Shown: in pieces, positions 8,303-16,863 of the stretch
Layout of the letters: each line of letters begins with the position of its first letter
Numbering within the stretch: position 1 is the first letter of the stretch
Origin: Burkholderiaceae bacterium
GTDB taxonomy: Bacteria > Pseudomonadota > Gammaproteobacteria > Burkholderiales > Burkholderiaceae_B
Reading direction: 5' to 3'
Assembly (NCBI GenBank): GCA_020851995.1
Contig: JADZBO010000015.1
Coordinates: forward strand, 19,103-83,102
DNA length: 64,000 nucleotides
The notes under the pieces: generated by a model
Databases searched by the model: none
The model's input: only the letters and a program-made list of their open reading frames with translations
Told to the model about the DNA's origin: nothing
Translations under genes and position numbers: made by a program

Positions 8303-9163
8303 ATGCGACAGATCCTGCATCCCGGCACTCCGGAGCCCGAACGGTCGAAGATCATTTCGGTTCAGGCTGAAAGCCTTGACGCGACGCTCGCACCCGGCAG
8401 CACACTCCTGGAGTCGCTTGCGATGCTGCTCGCAGCCCATGGCGCAACGAGCGGTGCACTTCGCCTCGGGGGCGGCGCCTTCCGTCCGTTTTCCTACGTC
8501 ATGCCGGCTGCCTCGCCTGACAAAGAGCATGTGGCGTGGTTCAGTCATCGGTTCGAAGTCCCGGAGGGGGTTCGTTTCGTGGAAGGATCCGTGACTTTTG
8601 GGCTACGGAACGGCGATCCGTGGCTGCACTGCCATGCAATCTGGGTTGAACCCGGCGGCGCGCGCCGGTGCGGTCATTTGCTGCCGGATCACGTCGTGAT
8701 TTCGGAGCCCATCAGAGTCAGCGGTTGCACAATCCGTGGGGGCGATTTCACGGTCGTCGCCGATCCGGAAAGCAATTTCTCGCTGTTCGAGCCGCGTCCG
8801 GAGCAAGGCGTTGAAGCGAAACGCGCAGGAATCAGAGCGCTTGCTGTGCGCCTGCGACCCAATGTCGACGTGTGTACCGCACTGGAAACAATCTGCGTCG
8901 AACACGGATTCAACGCGGCGGTGGTGCAGGGCGGTGTCGGCAGCATTGTCGGTACTGTCTTTGAGGACGGGCGCCGGGTTTTGCCGATCGCGACGGAAAT
9001 GATGATTCGAAGCGGTCGCATCGAACCCGATGCTGCGGGCAATCTGCGCGCAACGCTCGACGTCGCCCTGGTCGACGACACCGAGGCCGTCAACGAGGGG
9101 CGACTCCAGCGTGGCGATAACCCGGTCCTGATCACCTTTGAACTGGTGTTGCTGGCGGGCTGA
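8303..9163 (+). CDS. tandem PCC (DUF296) domain protein
   Basis: A 286-residue protein made of two PCC/DUF296 domains. The first (about 1-140) retains the probable metal-binding motif PWLHCHAIWVEPGG, followed by a GHLLPDHVVISEPIRV strand. The second (about 160-285) has the same beta pattern (HGFNAAVVQGGVGSIVGTVF) but lacks the His cluster. The biochemical role of bacterial PCC proteins is poorly known, so none is assigned. An in-frame ATG at 8243 would add 20 residues. I choose 8303 because GGAG lies 11 nt upstream and MRQILHPGTP matches the usual family N-terminus. It is divergent from the acyl-CoA dehydrogenase operon, so the two may share a control region. Confidence 0.8.
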   Translation: MRQILHPGTPEPERSKIISVQAESLDATLAPGSTLLESLAMLLAAHGATSGALRLGGGAFRPFSYVMPAASPDKEHVAWFSHRFEVPEGVRFVEGSVTFGLRNGDPWLHCHAIWVEPGGARRCGHLLPDHVVISEPIRVSGCTIRGGDFTVVADPESNFSLFEPRPEQGVEAKRAGIRALAVRLRPNVDVCTALETICVEHGFNAAVVQGGVGSIVGTVFEDGRRVLPIATEMMIRSGRIEPDAAGNLRATLDVALVDDTEAVNEGRLQRGDNPVLITFELVLLAG

Positions 9164-9178
9164 GGTTTTTGCTGAGCT

Positions 9179-10186
9179 TCATTCGGGTTTGATGTTCAAA
9201 CGCTGAATGATGTCCGCAAAGCGTTTGATTTCTGCCTTGAAAAACGTATCGAGTTGTTCCGGGGTTGAGTATTCGGGCTCGGCCCCCTGGGTCGACATGC
9301 CTTTGCGTACATCCTCGCGGGCCAGAGCCTTGGCGATCGATTTGTTCATGATGTCGATGGACTCCCGCGGGGTGCCGGCGCGCGCAAACAGTGCGTACCA
9401 CTGGGAAAACTCGATGCCTTTGTAGCCAGCCTCCGCCATCGTCGGCACAGTCGGCATCGAGCCTGAACGCCGTGAACTGGCCACCGCGAGTACCTTGATT
9501 TTTCCCGCATTGAACAGCGGAGAGGCCGACGCGACGCCCACGAACGCGATCGGAACCTGACCGGCGGCGACGTCACCCACCGCGGGCGCATCCCCTTTGT
9601 AAGGGGCGTGAACCATATCAATACCCGAGGCTGCCTTGAACGCTTCACCGGTCAGATGGCCGGTCGAACCGACCCCGCTACTGCTGAAGGCAAGCTTGCC
9701 GGGGTTCTTCTTGCCATACGCGATCAGTTCTTCGATTGTGTTGATCCCCAGCCTTGGATCGACCGCCAGCACCAGAGGAACAAAGCCGACCATGCCAACC
9801 GGGGCAAAATCCTTAACCGGATCGTAGGGAAGGTTGGCGTAGAGCCCCGGGTTGGTACCGTGCGTGGCACTGTTGCCCATCAGCAGCGTATAGCCGTCCG
9901 GAGCGGATTTGGCCACGAAACTCGCGCCGACGATTCCGTTCGCCCCGGTTTTGTTGTCAACGACAATGCTGACATTCAGGTCACTGCCCATTTGCTGGGC
10001 CATCAGGCGCGTCAGATAGTCATTGGCACCGCCTGCGGCGAACGGCGAAATTGACTGGATCGGCTTGTCGGGGAAGGCCGCCTGGGCCGGCACGATCATG
10101 CACCCGAGACTGACCACGAGCGCCGCGGAGCGGCGTGCAGCGTTAAGAGTGGCACTGCGGAACTTGGCAATACTTGCTGACGGCAT
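9179..10186 (-). CDS. Bug/TctC family periplasmic substrate-binding protein
   Basis: A 335-residue tripartite tricarboxylate transporter receptor (Bug family). A basic, hydrophobic signal peptide ends near residue 36 (VPAQA). Family motifs are FPDKPIQSISPFAAGGANDYLTR in outline (about 38-60), VVDNKTGANG (about 75-84) and the PYKGDAPAVGDVAAGQV segment. It binds a small carboxylate in the periplasm. No TctA/TctB membrane subunits are nearby, so it is an orphan receptor, as is common in Bordetella-like genomes. It is convergent with the PCC gene and divergent from the thioesterase gene. The ligand cannot be predicted. Confidence 0.92.
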   Translation of the reverse strand: MPSASIAKFRSATLNAARRSAALVVSLGCMIVPAQAAFPDKPIQSISPFAAGGANDYLTRLMAQQMGSDLNVSIVVDNKTGANGIVGASFVAKSAPDGYTLLMGNSATHGTNPGLYANLPYDPVKDFAPVGMVGFVPLVLAVDPRLGINTIEELIAYGKKNPGKLAFSSSGVGSTGHLTGEAFKAASGIDMVHAPYKGDAPAVGDVAAGQVPIAFVGVASASPLFNAGKIKVLAVASSRRSGSMPTVPTMAEAGYKGIEFSQWYALFARAGTPRESIDIMNKSIAKALAREDVRKGMSTQGAEPEYSTPEQLDTFFKAEIKRFADIIQRLNIKPE

Positions 10187-10435
10187 TGAAATGTCTCCCT
10201 GGCCTGTTGGCCATCATTATTTATTGTTTGTAACCGGGTCACCCGGCACGGGGTGGTATCGATCTCTTGCCACATCCCGATCCGCCAAGTTTAAGCAGAT
10301 ATGCAGCGTTTGTGGTGAGGTTGCGCGGTACGATACTGTGACCCACGGCACTGTAGCAACGCTTTTAAACTATGCGGAAAGCCATGCGCCTGACTGCTCC
10401 CGCTTATCAACACATTATCAAAGAGAACCGATCAC
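10187..10435. other. intergenic region between divergent Bug and thioesterase genes
   Basis: 249 bp between divergent starts; it must contain both promoters. It is less GC-rich near 10200-10235. I see no convincing operator, hairpin or repeat in it. Confidence 0.5.
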
Positions 10436-11380
10436 ATGCAGCCACAAGATCTCGCCAACCATCCGATCATGCGCCAGGTTCGGCGCGCCATTGCCCTGAA
10501 CCGGAGTCCGGGATGGCATTTTTGCGGCAATTTCTTTGATGTCATCTTCACCAAAGTCGAGGGCGTCGATGCGATCCTCAAGGTGCCCGCTGCGCAGCAC
10601 AACCTGGATCGGGACGGGCACCTCAGTGTCGCAATGGTCGCCATGCTGGCCGACATGGGCCTGGGCAACGGAGTCCGCGCCAGCCTGAATCCCGCGTCGC
10701 GCCTTGCGACGGTCTCGATCAACCTGCAGTTCAACGGGGCGACCTGCACGGGCGATCTCGACGCAGTCAGCAAGGGGCGTGGTTTCGTGCAGGGCATTGG
10801 CGGTTTGCAAGGCCTGAGCGACACCGTCATTACCAGTCAGGACAAGCTGATCTGTATCGGCACGGGATCTTTCATGATCATGCCGCCGCCTGCGGGTGTC
10901 GAACTTTTTCCGATTCCCTGGATCAAGACCCCTGCGCCTGTTGATCCCCCGCTGGATCTGGATAGTCTGACTGAGAAGGAAACCTGGATTATCCGGCATG
11001 CCCAGCAGTCATTGGAGACCAGCCTCGCGCGCGGCGAGGATTTCATCAGTCATTTTCTCGGCTTTCTTCCAACACCCGGCGATCGCAGCGCCTACTGTGA
11101 ACTGATCAATGGTCCCCACATCGGCAATCGGGTCGGCCACTTTCAGGGCGGTATCGTCCTGGCCTTCGGCATGACCACGGCCGAAGCAGCCCTCCGGGAA
11201 GACTGGATCATGACCGGCGCGACAGCGGCCTACATCAGCCCGGGGCAGGGGGCGACCATCTCGGCGCGTTCCATCGTCCTGCATCAGGGGCGCAGTACCG
11301 CAGTCGTTCGCACCGAAGTGCTCAACGGCGATGGCCGTCAGGTACTTGAGGTCCTGACCAACCATACGCGGCGCGCCTGA
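10436..11380 (+). CDS. double-hotdog acyl-CoA thioesterase-like protein
   Basis: A 314-residue protein built of two hotdog-like halves. The first contains HNLDRDGHLSVAMVAMLADMGLGNGVR (about 56-82, the long hotdog helix with the GGxxAxLxD-type acidic residue) and LATVSINLQFNG. The second contains a related HFQGGIVLAFGMTTAEAAL helix (about 235-255) and ISPGQGATISARSIVLHQGRS. This is the PaaI/ACOT-like pattern, so hydrolysis of an acyl-CoA is the likely reaction. Only six bases separate its stop from the following DSD1-type enzyme, so the two are probably co-transcribed. The substrate is unknown. Confidence 0.75.
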   Translation: MQPQDLANHPIMRQVRRAIALNRSPGWHFCGNFFDVIFTKVEGVDAILKVPAAQHNLDRDGHLSVAMVAMLADMGLGNGVRASLNPASRLATVSINLQFNGATCTGDLDAVSKGRGFVQGIGGLQGLSDTVITSQDKLICIGTGSFMIMPPPAGVELFPIPWIKTPAPVDPPLDLDSLTEKETWIIRHAQQSLETSLARGEDFISHFLGFLPTPGDRSAYCELINGPHIGNRVGHFQGGIVLAFGMTTAEAALREDWIMTGATAAYISPGQGATISARSIVLHQGRSTAVVRTEVLNGDGRQVLEVLTNHTRRA

Positions 11381-11386
11381 CTGACT

Positions 11387-12535
11387 ATGAACAATCATCC
11401 GAATCCCGCCCTTGGCAACATCAGCACGCCGGCTGCAGTGATTGATCTTGATCGTATGCGACGCAATGTGCAGCGCATGCAATCGAAGGTCAGTGCTCTG
11501 GGCGTCCGGTTCAGGCCGCACGTCAAAACATCGAAGTGCCTGGAAGTGACGCGTGTCCAGATGGAGGCCGGTGCCACCGGCATCACCGTCTCAACACTGA
11601 AAGAAGCCGAGCAGTTCTTCGCTGCGGGAATCACCGACATCCTGTATGCCGTCGGCATGGCGCCCGGCAAACTTGGCCAGGCGCACGCGCTGATCCGGCG
11701 TGGTTGCGATCTGAAGATTCTGACCGACAGCGTCGCTTCGGCAAACGCGATTGCGGCGTACGGGCGCGATCACGGCGTCACCTTCAACGTGCTGATTGAA
11801 ATCGACACGGATGATCACCGCAGCGGTATCAAACCTGAATCGGCTGAGTTGATCGAGGTCGGGCGTGCGCTCGCGCAACCCGGAGGCCGTATCGCCGGCG
11901 TCATGACCCATGCCGGATCCAGCTACGACTTGAATACGCCGCAGGCGCTGCAAGCCATGGCGGAAGCCGAGCGTGCGGGGTGTGTGCGTGCGGCCGATCG
12001 GCTGCGCGCGGCGGGATATGCGTGCGATATGGTCAGTGTAGGTTCGACGCCCACTGCCCTGTCGGCAACGAACGAAGACGGGGTCACGGAAATCCGCGCA
12101 GGGGTCTACGTTTTTTTTGATCTGGTGATGCATAACGTGGGCGTGTGTGCACTTTCGGACATTGCGCTGAGTGTGCTGACGACAGTGATTGGACACCAGC
12201 GCGAAAAGGGCTGGGCAATCGTCGATGCGGGCTGGATGGCCATGAGCCGCGATCGCGGTACCCAACGTCAGTCAAATGACTTCGGCTACGGACAGGTGTG
12301 CGATGCCGGGGGAACCCCGATTCCGGGCTATTCGATCAGTGGCGCAAACCAGGAGCACGGTATTGTGTCGCGCACTGGCACGCCCGATCCCGATATCGCC
12401 GCACGGTTCCCGGTTGGTACGCTGCTGCGTATCTTGCCGAATCATGCATGCGCGACCGGAGCACAGTTTCCGGAGTACCACGTTGTGTCGGCCGGTGGGC
12501 AGGCTGCAACCTGGCCGCGCTTTTACGGCTGGTAA
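11387..12535 (+). CDS. DSD1-type PLP enzyme (D-threonine aldolase-like), second paralogue
   Basis: A 382-residue fold-III PLP enzyme of the same family as the gene at 3823-4953. Landmarks are ISTPAAVIDLDRM, the PLP lysine 47 in RFRPHVKTSK, VGSTPTAL near 220 (phosphate binding) and the C-terminal metal site His353-x-Cys355 in LPNHACATG. The canonical RPHxKT motif points to D-threonine aldolase/D-serine deaminase-like chemistry and differs from the AHGK form of the first paralogue. The two may therefore have different substrates. It follows the thioesterase gene by six bases. Its stop codon is the first three bases of a 28-bp tandem repeat array. Confidence 0.85.
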   Translation: MNNHPNPALGNISTPAAVIDLDRMRRNVQRMQSKVSALGVRFRPHVKTSKCLEVTRVQMEAGATGITVSTLKEAEQFFAAGITDILYAVGMAPGKLGQAHALIRRGCDLKILTDSVASANAIAAYGRDHGVTFNVLIEIDTDDHRSGIKPESAELIEVGRALAQPGGRIAGVMTHAGSSYDLNTPQALQAMAEAERAGCVRAADRLRAAGYACDMVSVGSTPTALSATNEDGVTEIRAGVYVFFDLVMHNVGVCALSDIALSVLTTVIGHQREKGWAIVDAGWMAMSRDRGTQRQSNDFGYGQVCDAGGTPIPGYSISGANQEHGIVSRTGTPDPDIAARFPVGTLLRILPNHACATGAQFPEYHVVSAGGQAATWPRFYGW

Positions 12536-12644
12536 GTCTGGCGTTTTAGCTTTCCGCTTGTAAGGCTTGCAGTCTGGCTTTCCGTTTGTAAGGCTCGTAG
12601 TTTGGCTTTCGGCTGTTAAGCCTGGTAGTCCGGCGTGCCTCACG
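12533..12644 (+). repeat. 28-bp degenerate tandem repeat, 4 copies
   Basis: Four consecutive 28-bp units begin with TAAG (12533, 12561, 12589, 12617). The first TAA is the stop codon of the PLP enzyme gene. Units 1-3 share GGCTTTCCG-type blocks; the fourth is decayed in its second half. No ORF on either strand explains it. Confidence 0.8.
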
Positions 12645-12772
12645 GCGTCGGACTGCTCCCCGGGAATCGTATTCGGCATCCCCCCGGCTTGATTCGTCCA
12701 TGGCGACAGTTGCGCATTGAAAGCATGCGTCACTGCGGAGACACTGGCGCCTGACGTTTTCAGGGGGTTACC

Positions 12773-13075
12773 GTGTCGCGCAATCAAGGCATTCGACAGT
12801 TCTCATCCGGCGTGCCCGACCGCAGCTCGCAATCCGGGCAAGGGATGACCGAATACATCATTATCGTGGCGCTCGTGGCGGTCGCAGCGATCGCGGTGTT
12901 TCAGTATTTCGGGCAAGTACTCAGATCCCAGACCGCGGCGATCGCCAAGGAAGTCGCGGGCGAGGACGGATCTCAGCAATCCCGCTCGGCTCAGACTGCA
13001 GCTGAGTCTGCAGCGGGGCAGGCAATGTCCAAGTCCCTCAAGTCATTCACCGGCGGATCCCCCGGGGGGCAATGA
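12773..13075 (+). CDS. flp: Flp-type class IVb pilin
   Basis: A 100-residue prepilin at the head of the Tad operon. The leader ends ...SSQSG (residue 22). Cleavage there leaves QGMTEY, placing Glu at +5 and Tyr at +6 exactly as in Flp pilins, followed by the hydrophobic helix IIIVALVAVAAIAVFQYFG. The C-terminal half is Ser/Ala/Gln-rich and hydrophilic and is longer than in the smallest Flp pilins. The start is GTG with a run of G just upstream; no nearer in-frame ATG precedes the leader. The stop overlaps the next gene as ATGA. The pilin would be processed by a TadV-type prepilin peptidase, which is not found in this window. Confidence 0.85.
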   Translation: MSRNQGIRQFSSGVPDRSSQSGQGMTEYIIIVALVAVAAIAVFQYFGQVLRSQTAAIAKEVAGEDGSQQSRSAQTAAESAAGQAMSKSLKSFTGGSPGGQ

Positions 13076-14553
13076 TGGCGGTGGTCGTGATCGCGCTGAT
13101 GGCCGTGCTCGCTATGGTGGCCTGGAAGGGCAGCCACACTTTGGGGCACCTGGCGCATGACAAAACTTCGCTCATGCGCGCGACCGATGCCGCAGCGTAC
13201 AGCGCGGCGGTCGTTCAGGCGCGCGCACTCAACCTGCATGCCTATTTGAATCGTGCGCAACTTGCCCATCAGGTGGCCATGGCTCATCTTGTGACGATTG
13301 CCTCTGCAGAGCGCTTTCGCGCAATGCAGGCCCGTCAGTCGAGCGCATTCAATCCGCCAGCAACTGTGATCGGAATGCTCTTCGGCGCCGACCACGCCGC
13401 GGCCTACCTGGCTGCCCGCTCGGGTGGTGCGGATGGCGTTGCGCTTGGTCAGTTCGAGCAGGCGTTTGACCGGCACGACGCGCTCTTGCACGATGTGATT
13501 GCGGCGGCGCGTGATCAGCAGATCCGGGACTTGATGCCGATGCGCGATCATGCGATTCGTCAGGTGCTTGCGCGCAACGTGGGTGCGAGTGGCTCTTCCT
13601 TGAAATCCGGCTCACTTGAGGCGCTCGGTCTGGCCGTCACAGTGCGTCTTGACGACTGGCCGGGCAGGGTACAGCGATTCGGTGGTGACAGCCCTGCCTG
13701 GCAACGCCTGCTCTACGCCGTGTCGCGCCAGCACGGATATCTCAATGAGCGCAATTCCAACCGACGTAATCTATGGGCCGTAAGCGTGCGCTGCCCGCAT
13801 AAGCGGCACGAACTGCGACGACGCGGCGAAACCTCCCTGGATCGCCAGGGTCACTGGCGCTCAACTGACACGCTGTCGTTTCATGCCTTGCGCTCGAACC
13901 AGACAATCGGTTGTTATGAACGCGAATACCCCATGGGCTGGGCGATTTTGCGTGCAGACGGTCTCGTGCCAGGTTTGGCCACGAGAGTGTCGTCTCGCAC
14001 TGGCCCCGACGGTTCGCAGTCCATTCACGCTTCAGGCGGCACACTTGCGTCGAATCATACGATCGCGTCGCTCAGCAACGACGATGAACCACTTCAGCGG
14101 TTTTCAGACCAGGCATTCTGGCGCTGGGTCGGGCAGCAGGCCTCGCCTGGCTGGGATATTTTCAATGGTTCAGATAACCGGCTTGCCACGCGATGGGGTC
14201 AAGGGTCTGGTATTCATTGGGCAACGCGGGGTCGTCCCGCTCACGCTGACCTTGCGCCCGACCAACGTGGGCCGTTGCGGGTAGTGCTTGATGTCCATCA
14301 GGCTGCTGCAGGTCGCCAGCCGGCGCGCACAGCCGTTCCGCGGCTCACCACAGCGAAACGATCAGGTATCTCCGCGGATCGCGAAAATCCAATCCGGGCA
14401 ACCGCAGCGGCACACGCCTATTTTGCGCGTCGCCACCGTCGTGTCGATGGCCGTGAGGAGAGACCAAACCTGTTTCATCCCTACTGGCACGCGCGACTGA
14501 TCCCCGTGCCTGAACAGCCTTCGGAATCGACTGCAGAGCTGGGCGCACGCTGA
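13072..14553 (+). CDS. TadG-like pilus assembly protein
   Basis: A 493-residue protein that starts with an N-terminal transmembrane helix (MMAVVVIALMAVLAMVAW) followed by a long extracytoplasmic region. The segment just after the helix (HDKTSLMRATDAAAYSAAVVQARALN) is the TadE/TadG-like pattern of helix with Ala-rich heptads. The end, NLFHPYWHARLIPVP, is a conserved tail of TadG-like proteins in related bacteria. Function is inferred to be in Flp pilus assembly or anchoring. It overlaps flp by ATGA and its own last bases overlap the next gene, which indicates tight translational coupling. The middle third is poorly conserved and cannot be assigned a domain. Confidence 0.75.
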   Translation: MMAVVVIALMAVLAMVAWKGSHTLGHLAHDKTSLMRATDAAAYSAAVVQARALNLHAYLNRAQLAHQVAMAHLVTIASAERFRAMQARQSSAFNPPATVIGMLFGADHAAAYLAARSGGADGVALGQFEQAFDRHDALLHDVIAAARDQQIRDLMPMRDHAIRQVLARNVGASGSSLKSGSLEALGLAVTVRLDDWPGRVQRFGGDSPAWQRLLYAVSRQHGYLNERNSNRRNLWAVSVRCPHKRHELRRRGETSLDRQGHWRSTDTLSFHALRSNQTIGCYEREYPMGWAILRADGLVPGLATRVSSRTGPDGSQSIHASGGTLASNHTIASLSNDDEPLQRFSDQAFWRWVGQQASPGWDIFNGSDNRLATRWGQGSGIHWATRGRPAHADLAPDQRGPLRVVLDVHQAAAGRQPARTAVPRLTTAKRSGISADRENPIRATAAAHAYFARRHRRVDGREERPNLFHPYWHARLIPVPEQPSESTAELGAR

Positions 14554-15149
14554 TGGAAATGACTTCGCAGCGTGGGCAATCCCTGCTTGAGGCGATGCTC
14601 GGCCTCACGGTACTTGGCTCCCTGGGTATCGCAGTGCATCTCACAGGGCGCTGGCATGATGTATCGATCAGTGCCCTGCAAGGCAGTGCATTGAGCGGAT
14701 TTCTGCGTACGTTCGGTCAGGCAACCGGGCAGGGAACTCGTCTCGAGTCCGGTCAGCCAGGCATTCAGTCCGGCGGCCCAGTTCCGGTGTTGATGAAGGA
14801 ATGGAATATTGGCGATGACGGACTGGTCGTTGCCGATTCCGGCCCGGTCGACGTCGTCAGGCAAGTGCAGCTTCCCACCTGGGCACCTAAACCTGAGATT
14901 GCACGTCGTACCTATCTGCACGGTGGTACCGGTCATGGTCAGTCCGACGCGCATATTCAGTCGCACACAGGGTCGTCGAAGACGGCGTGGTCTGCGGCAG
15001 CCGAACATTCGGCAGAACTCGTGCGTCAGGCGGGCGCGACGATGCGTCCTGTCGATTCACCCTGGCGCCGTCCCGCACCGGACTCCGACTGGCTGACGCA
15101 CTGGGCCGGCTTCGTGCCCGCCAGACTGCTGCGCAGGCCGTCCCAATGA
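14553..15149 (+). CDS. pseudopilin-like protein (TadE/F-type) of the Tad operon
   Basis: A 198-residue protein with a prepilin-type N-terminus. RG|QSLLEAMLGLTVLGSLGIAV fits cleavage after Gly8, giving Glu at +5, followed by one hydrophobic helix. The rest is hydrophilic, with no recognised domain. It is probably a minor pseudopilin of the Flp pilus that shares the prepilin peptidase with Flp. It starts at the last base of the TadG-like stop codon and its own stop overlaps the next start as ATGA. Assignment to TadE or TadF specifically is not possible from sequence alone. Confidence 0.65.
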   Translation: MEMTSQRGQSLLEAMLGLTVLGSLGIAVHLTGRWHDVSISALQGSALSGFLRTFGQATGQGTRLESGQPGIQSGGPVPVLMKEWNIGDDGLVVADSGPVDVVRQVQLPTWAPKPEIARRTYLHGGTGHGQSDAHIQSHTGSSKTAWSAAAEHSAELVRQAGATMRPVDSPWRRPAPDSDWLTHWAGFVPARLLRRPSQ

Positions 15150-15985
15150 TCTTTGATTGTCCGGCGCGCCCGCTTTCCAGGATTCTTGTTGCAATCGGTG
15201 TGTTCGTCACTGTGGCCGGCATTCCGATGTCCGCGCATGCCGCCGGAGCGTCTGCGAATGCCGACAGCCTGCTGGCGGCAATTCGCTTGCCGGATGGCGT
15301 CGAGTCGACCCCAGTCCTCGACGGGGTTCACTGGCAGGGATTCCTGCTCGAACTGGTTGCGCTGGAGATCCCTATGACGGTTGAACATTTTCTTGCCCAG
15401 CTTGCAGCCGTGGTTCCCGAGCGAACGCTGCTTTCAGTCTCACAGGGAATTTACATCGTCCAATGGGAGGTCGACCGGGCGTCGATCACGGTCCACGTGG
15501 TGCAGGCTCCACAGAATCGGGCGACCGGGGTGCTTACGGCAATGCGCTTGCGCCCCGAGGCGGCATCGCGCGTTTCCTTGCAGACGCAATGTCGTGACCC
15601 GGTCGAGCGGCATATCGCCGGTCAGAAGCAAGCGCATGCGCTGTTCGATCTGATCGATCCGGCCGATGCGCGCATCGCGGAATTGAACGGATTCAGCGAT
15701 TGCCTGACGTTCGATGCAACGCGTGCTGCGCCCGCTCCAGGGCAGCAATCCATCGCCCGAATCAGAGGCTTTGTACTGAATGCAGGAGTCGATGAACTGA
15801 GCGCGCGCCTGCTCCGCGCAATGCCGCGCGATGGCTGGACCAACATGCACCTTCATGCGTCGAGTCGCCCGATGCGCAGTGTTTCGATTGAGACGGCCTG
15901 CGGGCATCGCCGCCTGCGAATGCATATTGCCCAACTCCACGGGCGCACGACGGTCATCGCGTTTGAGACGGATGAATGGCGATGA
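15146..15985 (+). CDS. exported protein of unknown function in Tad operon
   Basis: A 279-residue protein that I do not recognise. It starts with a clear Sec signal peptide (basic RPLSR, hydrophobic ILVAIGVFVTVAGI, Ala-rich AHA cleavage near residue 32). The mature part has two or three similar stretches of alternating strands and contains two pairs of cysteines that could form disulfides (QTQCRD, FSDCLTF, ETACGHR). ATG at 15146 overlaps the previous stop by ATGA and is preferred over the upstream ATG at 14987 in the same frame, which would overlap the previous gene by 160 bp. Position between the pseudopilin and cpaB suggests a periplasmic assembly factor; this is inference. Confidence 0.65.
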   Translation: MIFDCPARPLSRILVAIGVFVTVAGIPMSAHAAGASANADSLLAAIRLPDGVESTPVLDGVHWQGFLLELVALEIPMTVEHFLAQLAAVVPERTLLSVSQGIYIVQWEVDRASITVHVVQAPQNRATGVLTAMRLRPEAASRVSLQTQCRDPVERHIAGQKQAHALFDLIDPADARIAELNGFSDCLTFDATRAAPAPGQQSIARIRGFVLNAGVDELSARLLRAMPRDGWTNMHLHASSRPMRSVSIETACGHRRLRMHIAQLHGRTTVIAFETDEWR

Positions 15986-16863
15986 AACTTACGCAATCGG
16001 GTCGTGTTTGGACGTTGCTCGCCATATCCACGGCGCTTGGCGGTATGGCGGCCTGGGCCATCGACCGGCATCTTGAGCACAAGACCCGTGAGATTGAGCG
16101 CACCGAGCAGGGACACCAGGTTGCGCGTTTGGTCGCGGCGCACCGAATCGAGCCGGGAGCGATCCTGCATCTGTCCGATCTTGCCACGCGTGAGATTCCG
16201 TCGCGCTGGGCAGATCCAGGATCGATTGCCACCGAGGAAGTCGCGCGCGTGGTCGGAATGCGTGCGACTGTCGAACTGATTGCCGGGCAGCCCATCCTGA
16301 GCGCGCATCTCGAGACGCCCGCCGAGGCTGGGTTGGCCACACGGTTGGCAAATGGCAAACGTGCTGTGACCATTCCGGTCGACCAGATCAGTTCCCTGTC
16401 CGGAATGTTGAATCCGGGCGACGTCATCGACTTGTACGTGTCGTTTGCGCACCGTGGTCAACGCCTGACGGCGCCCTTGCTGAACGAAGTTCAGGTGCTG
16501 GCAACCGGGCGCCAGCAGGTTGCTTATTCAGAGGATCGAGCCGGTGTCAGGCCTGCGGAGTACGCGACGGTTACGCTGGAGACGACTCCGGCCGAGGCGG
16601 TCAAGCTTGTTGCCGCGCGGCAGGATGGCACCCTGACTGCAGTGCTCAGTAATCGGGGGGTCAGGGGCGCGCACGCTCTGTCAGCGGACAAGCCCACCCA
16701 GGGTGGTGGCCATCTTGCCGGATTACTGGGTCTTGAGCAGCCCAGGGCACCCGCTCCAGTGCCGGTGATCTACGGCGATCGATTGCTGGCTCTGGATCAG
16801 GGAGAGTCATTTGAAGCCGACTCCGGTCTGGCGACGCAGACCACCGGGCAATCGTCACGATGA
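15976..16863 (+). CDS. cpaB: CpaB/RcpC Flp pilus assembly protein
   Basis: A 295-residue protein. It has one N-terminal membrane helix (about 12-29), then an SAF domain (about 50-115, with LVAAHRIEPGAILHLSDL and GQPILSAHL) and the conserved RcpC/CpaB region KRAVTIPVDQISSLSGMLNPGDVIDLY (about 123-149). CpaB works with the secretin CpaC in the outer-membrane channel of the Tad machine. ATG at 15976 or at 15982; the latter gives an ATGA overlap with the previous stop. It is followed directly by cpaC with a 4-bp overlap. Confidence 0.9.
   Translation: MAMKLTQSGRVWTLLAISTALGGMAAWAIDRHLEHKTREIERTEQGHQVARLVAAHRIEPGAILHLSDLATREIPSRWADPGSIATEEVARVVGMRATVELIAGQPILSAHLETPAEAGLATRLANGKRAVTIPVDQISSLSGMLNPGDVIDLYVSFAHRGQRLTAPLLNEVQVLATGRQQVAYSEDRAGVRPAEYATVTLETTPAEAVKLVAARQDGTLTAVLSNRGVRGAHALSADKPTQGGGHLAGLLGLEQPRAPAPVPVIYGDRLLALDQGESFEADSGLATQTTGQSSR

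Noticed and set aside
12702..12722. Possible sigma-54 promoter (TGGCGACAGTTGC) before flp
   Set aside because: The spacing between GG and GC is two bases too short for RpoN, and the TGGCAC element is imperfect.
12272..12787. Minus-strand ORF of 171 codons across the 28-bp repeat array
   Set aside because: It is antisense to the PLP enzyme gene and runs through the repeat. Its composition shows no domain and it has no plausible start signal.
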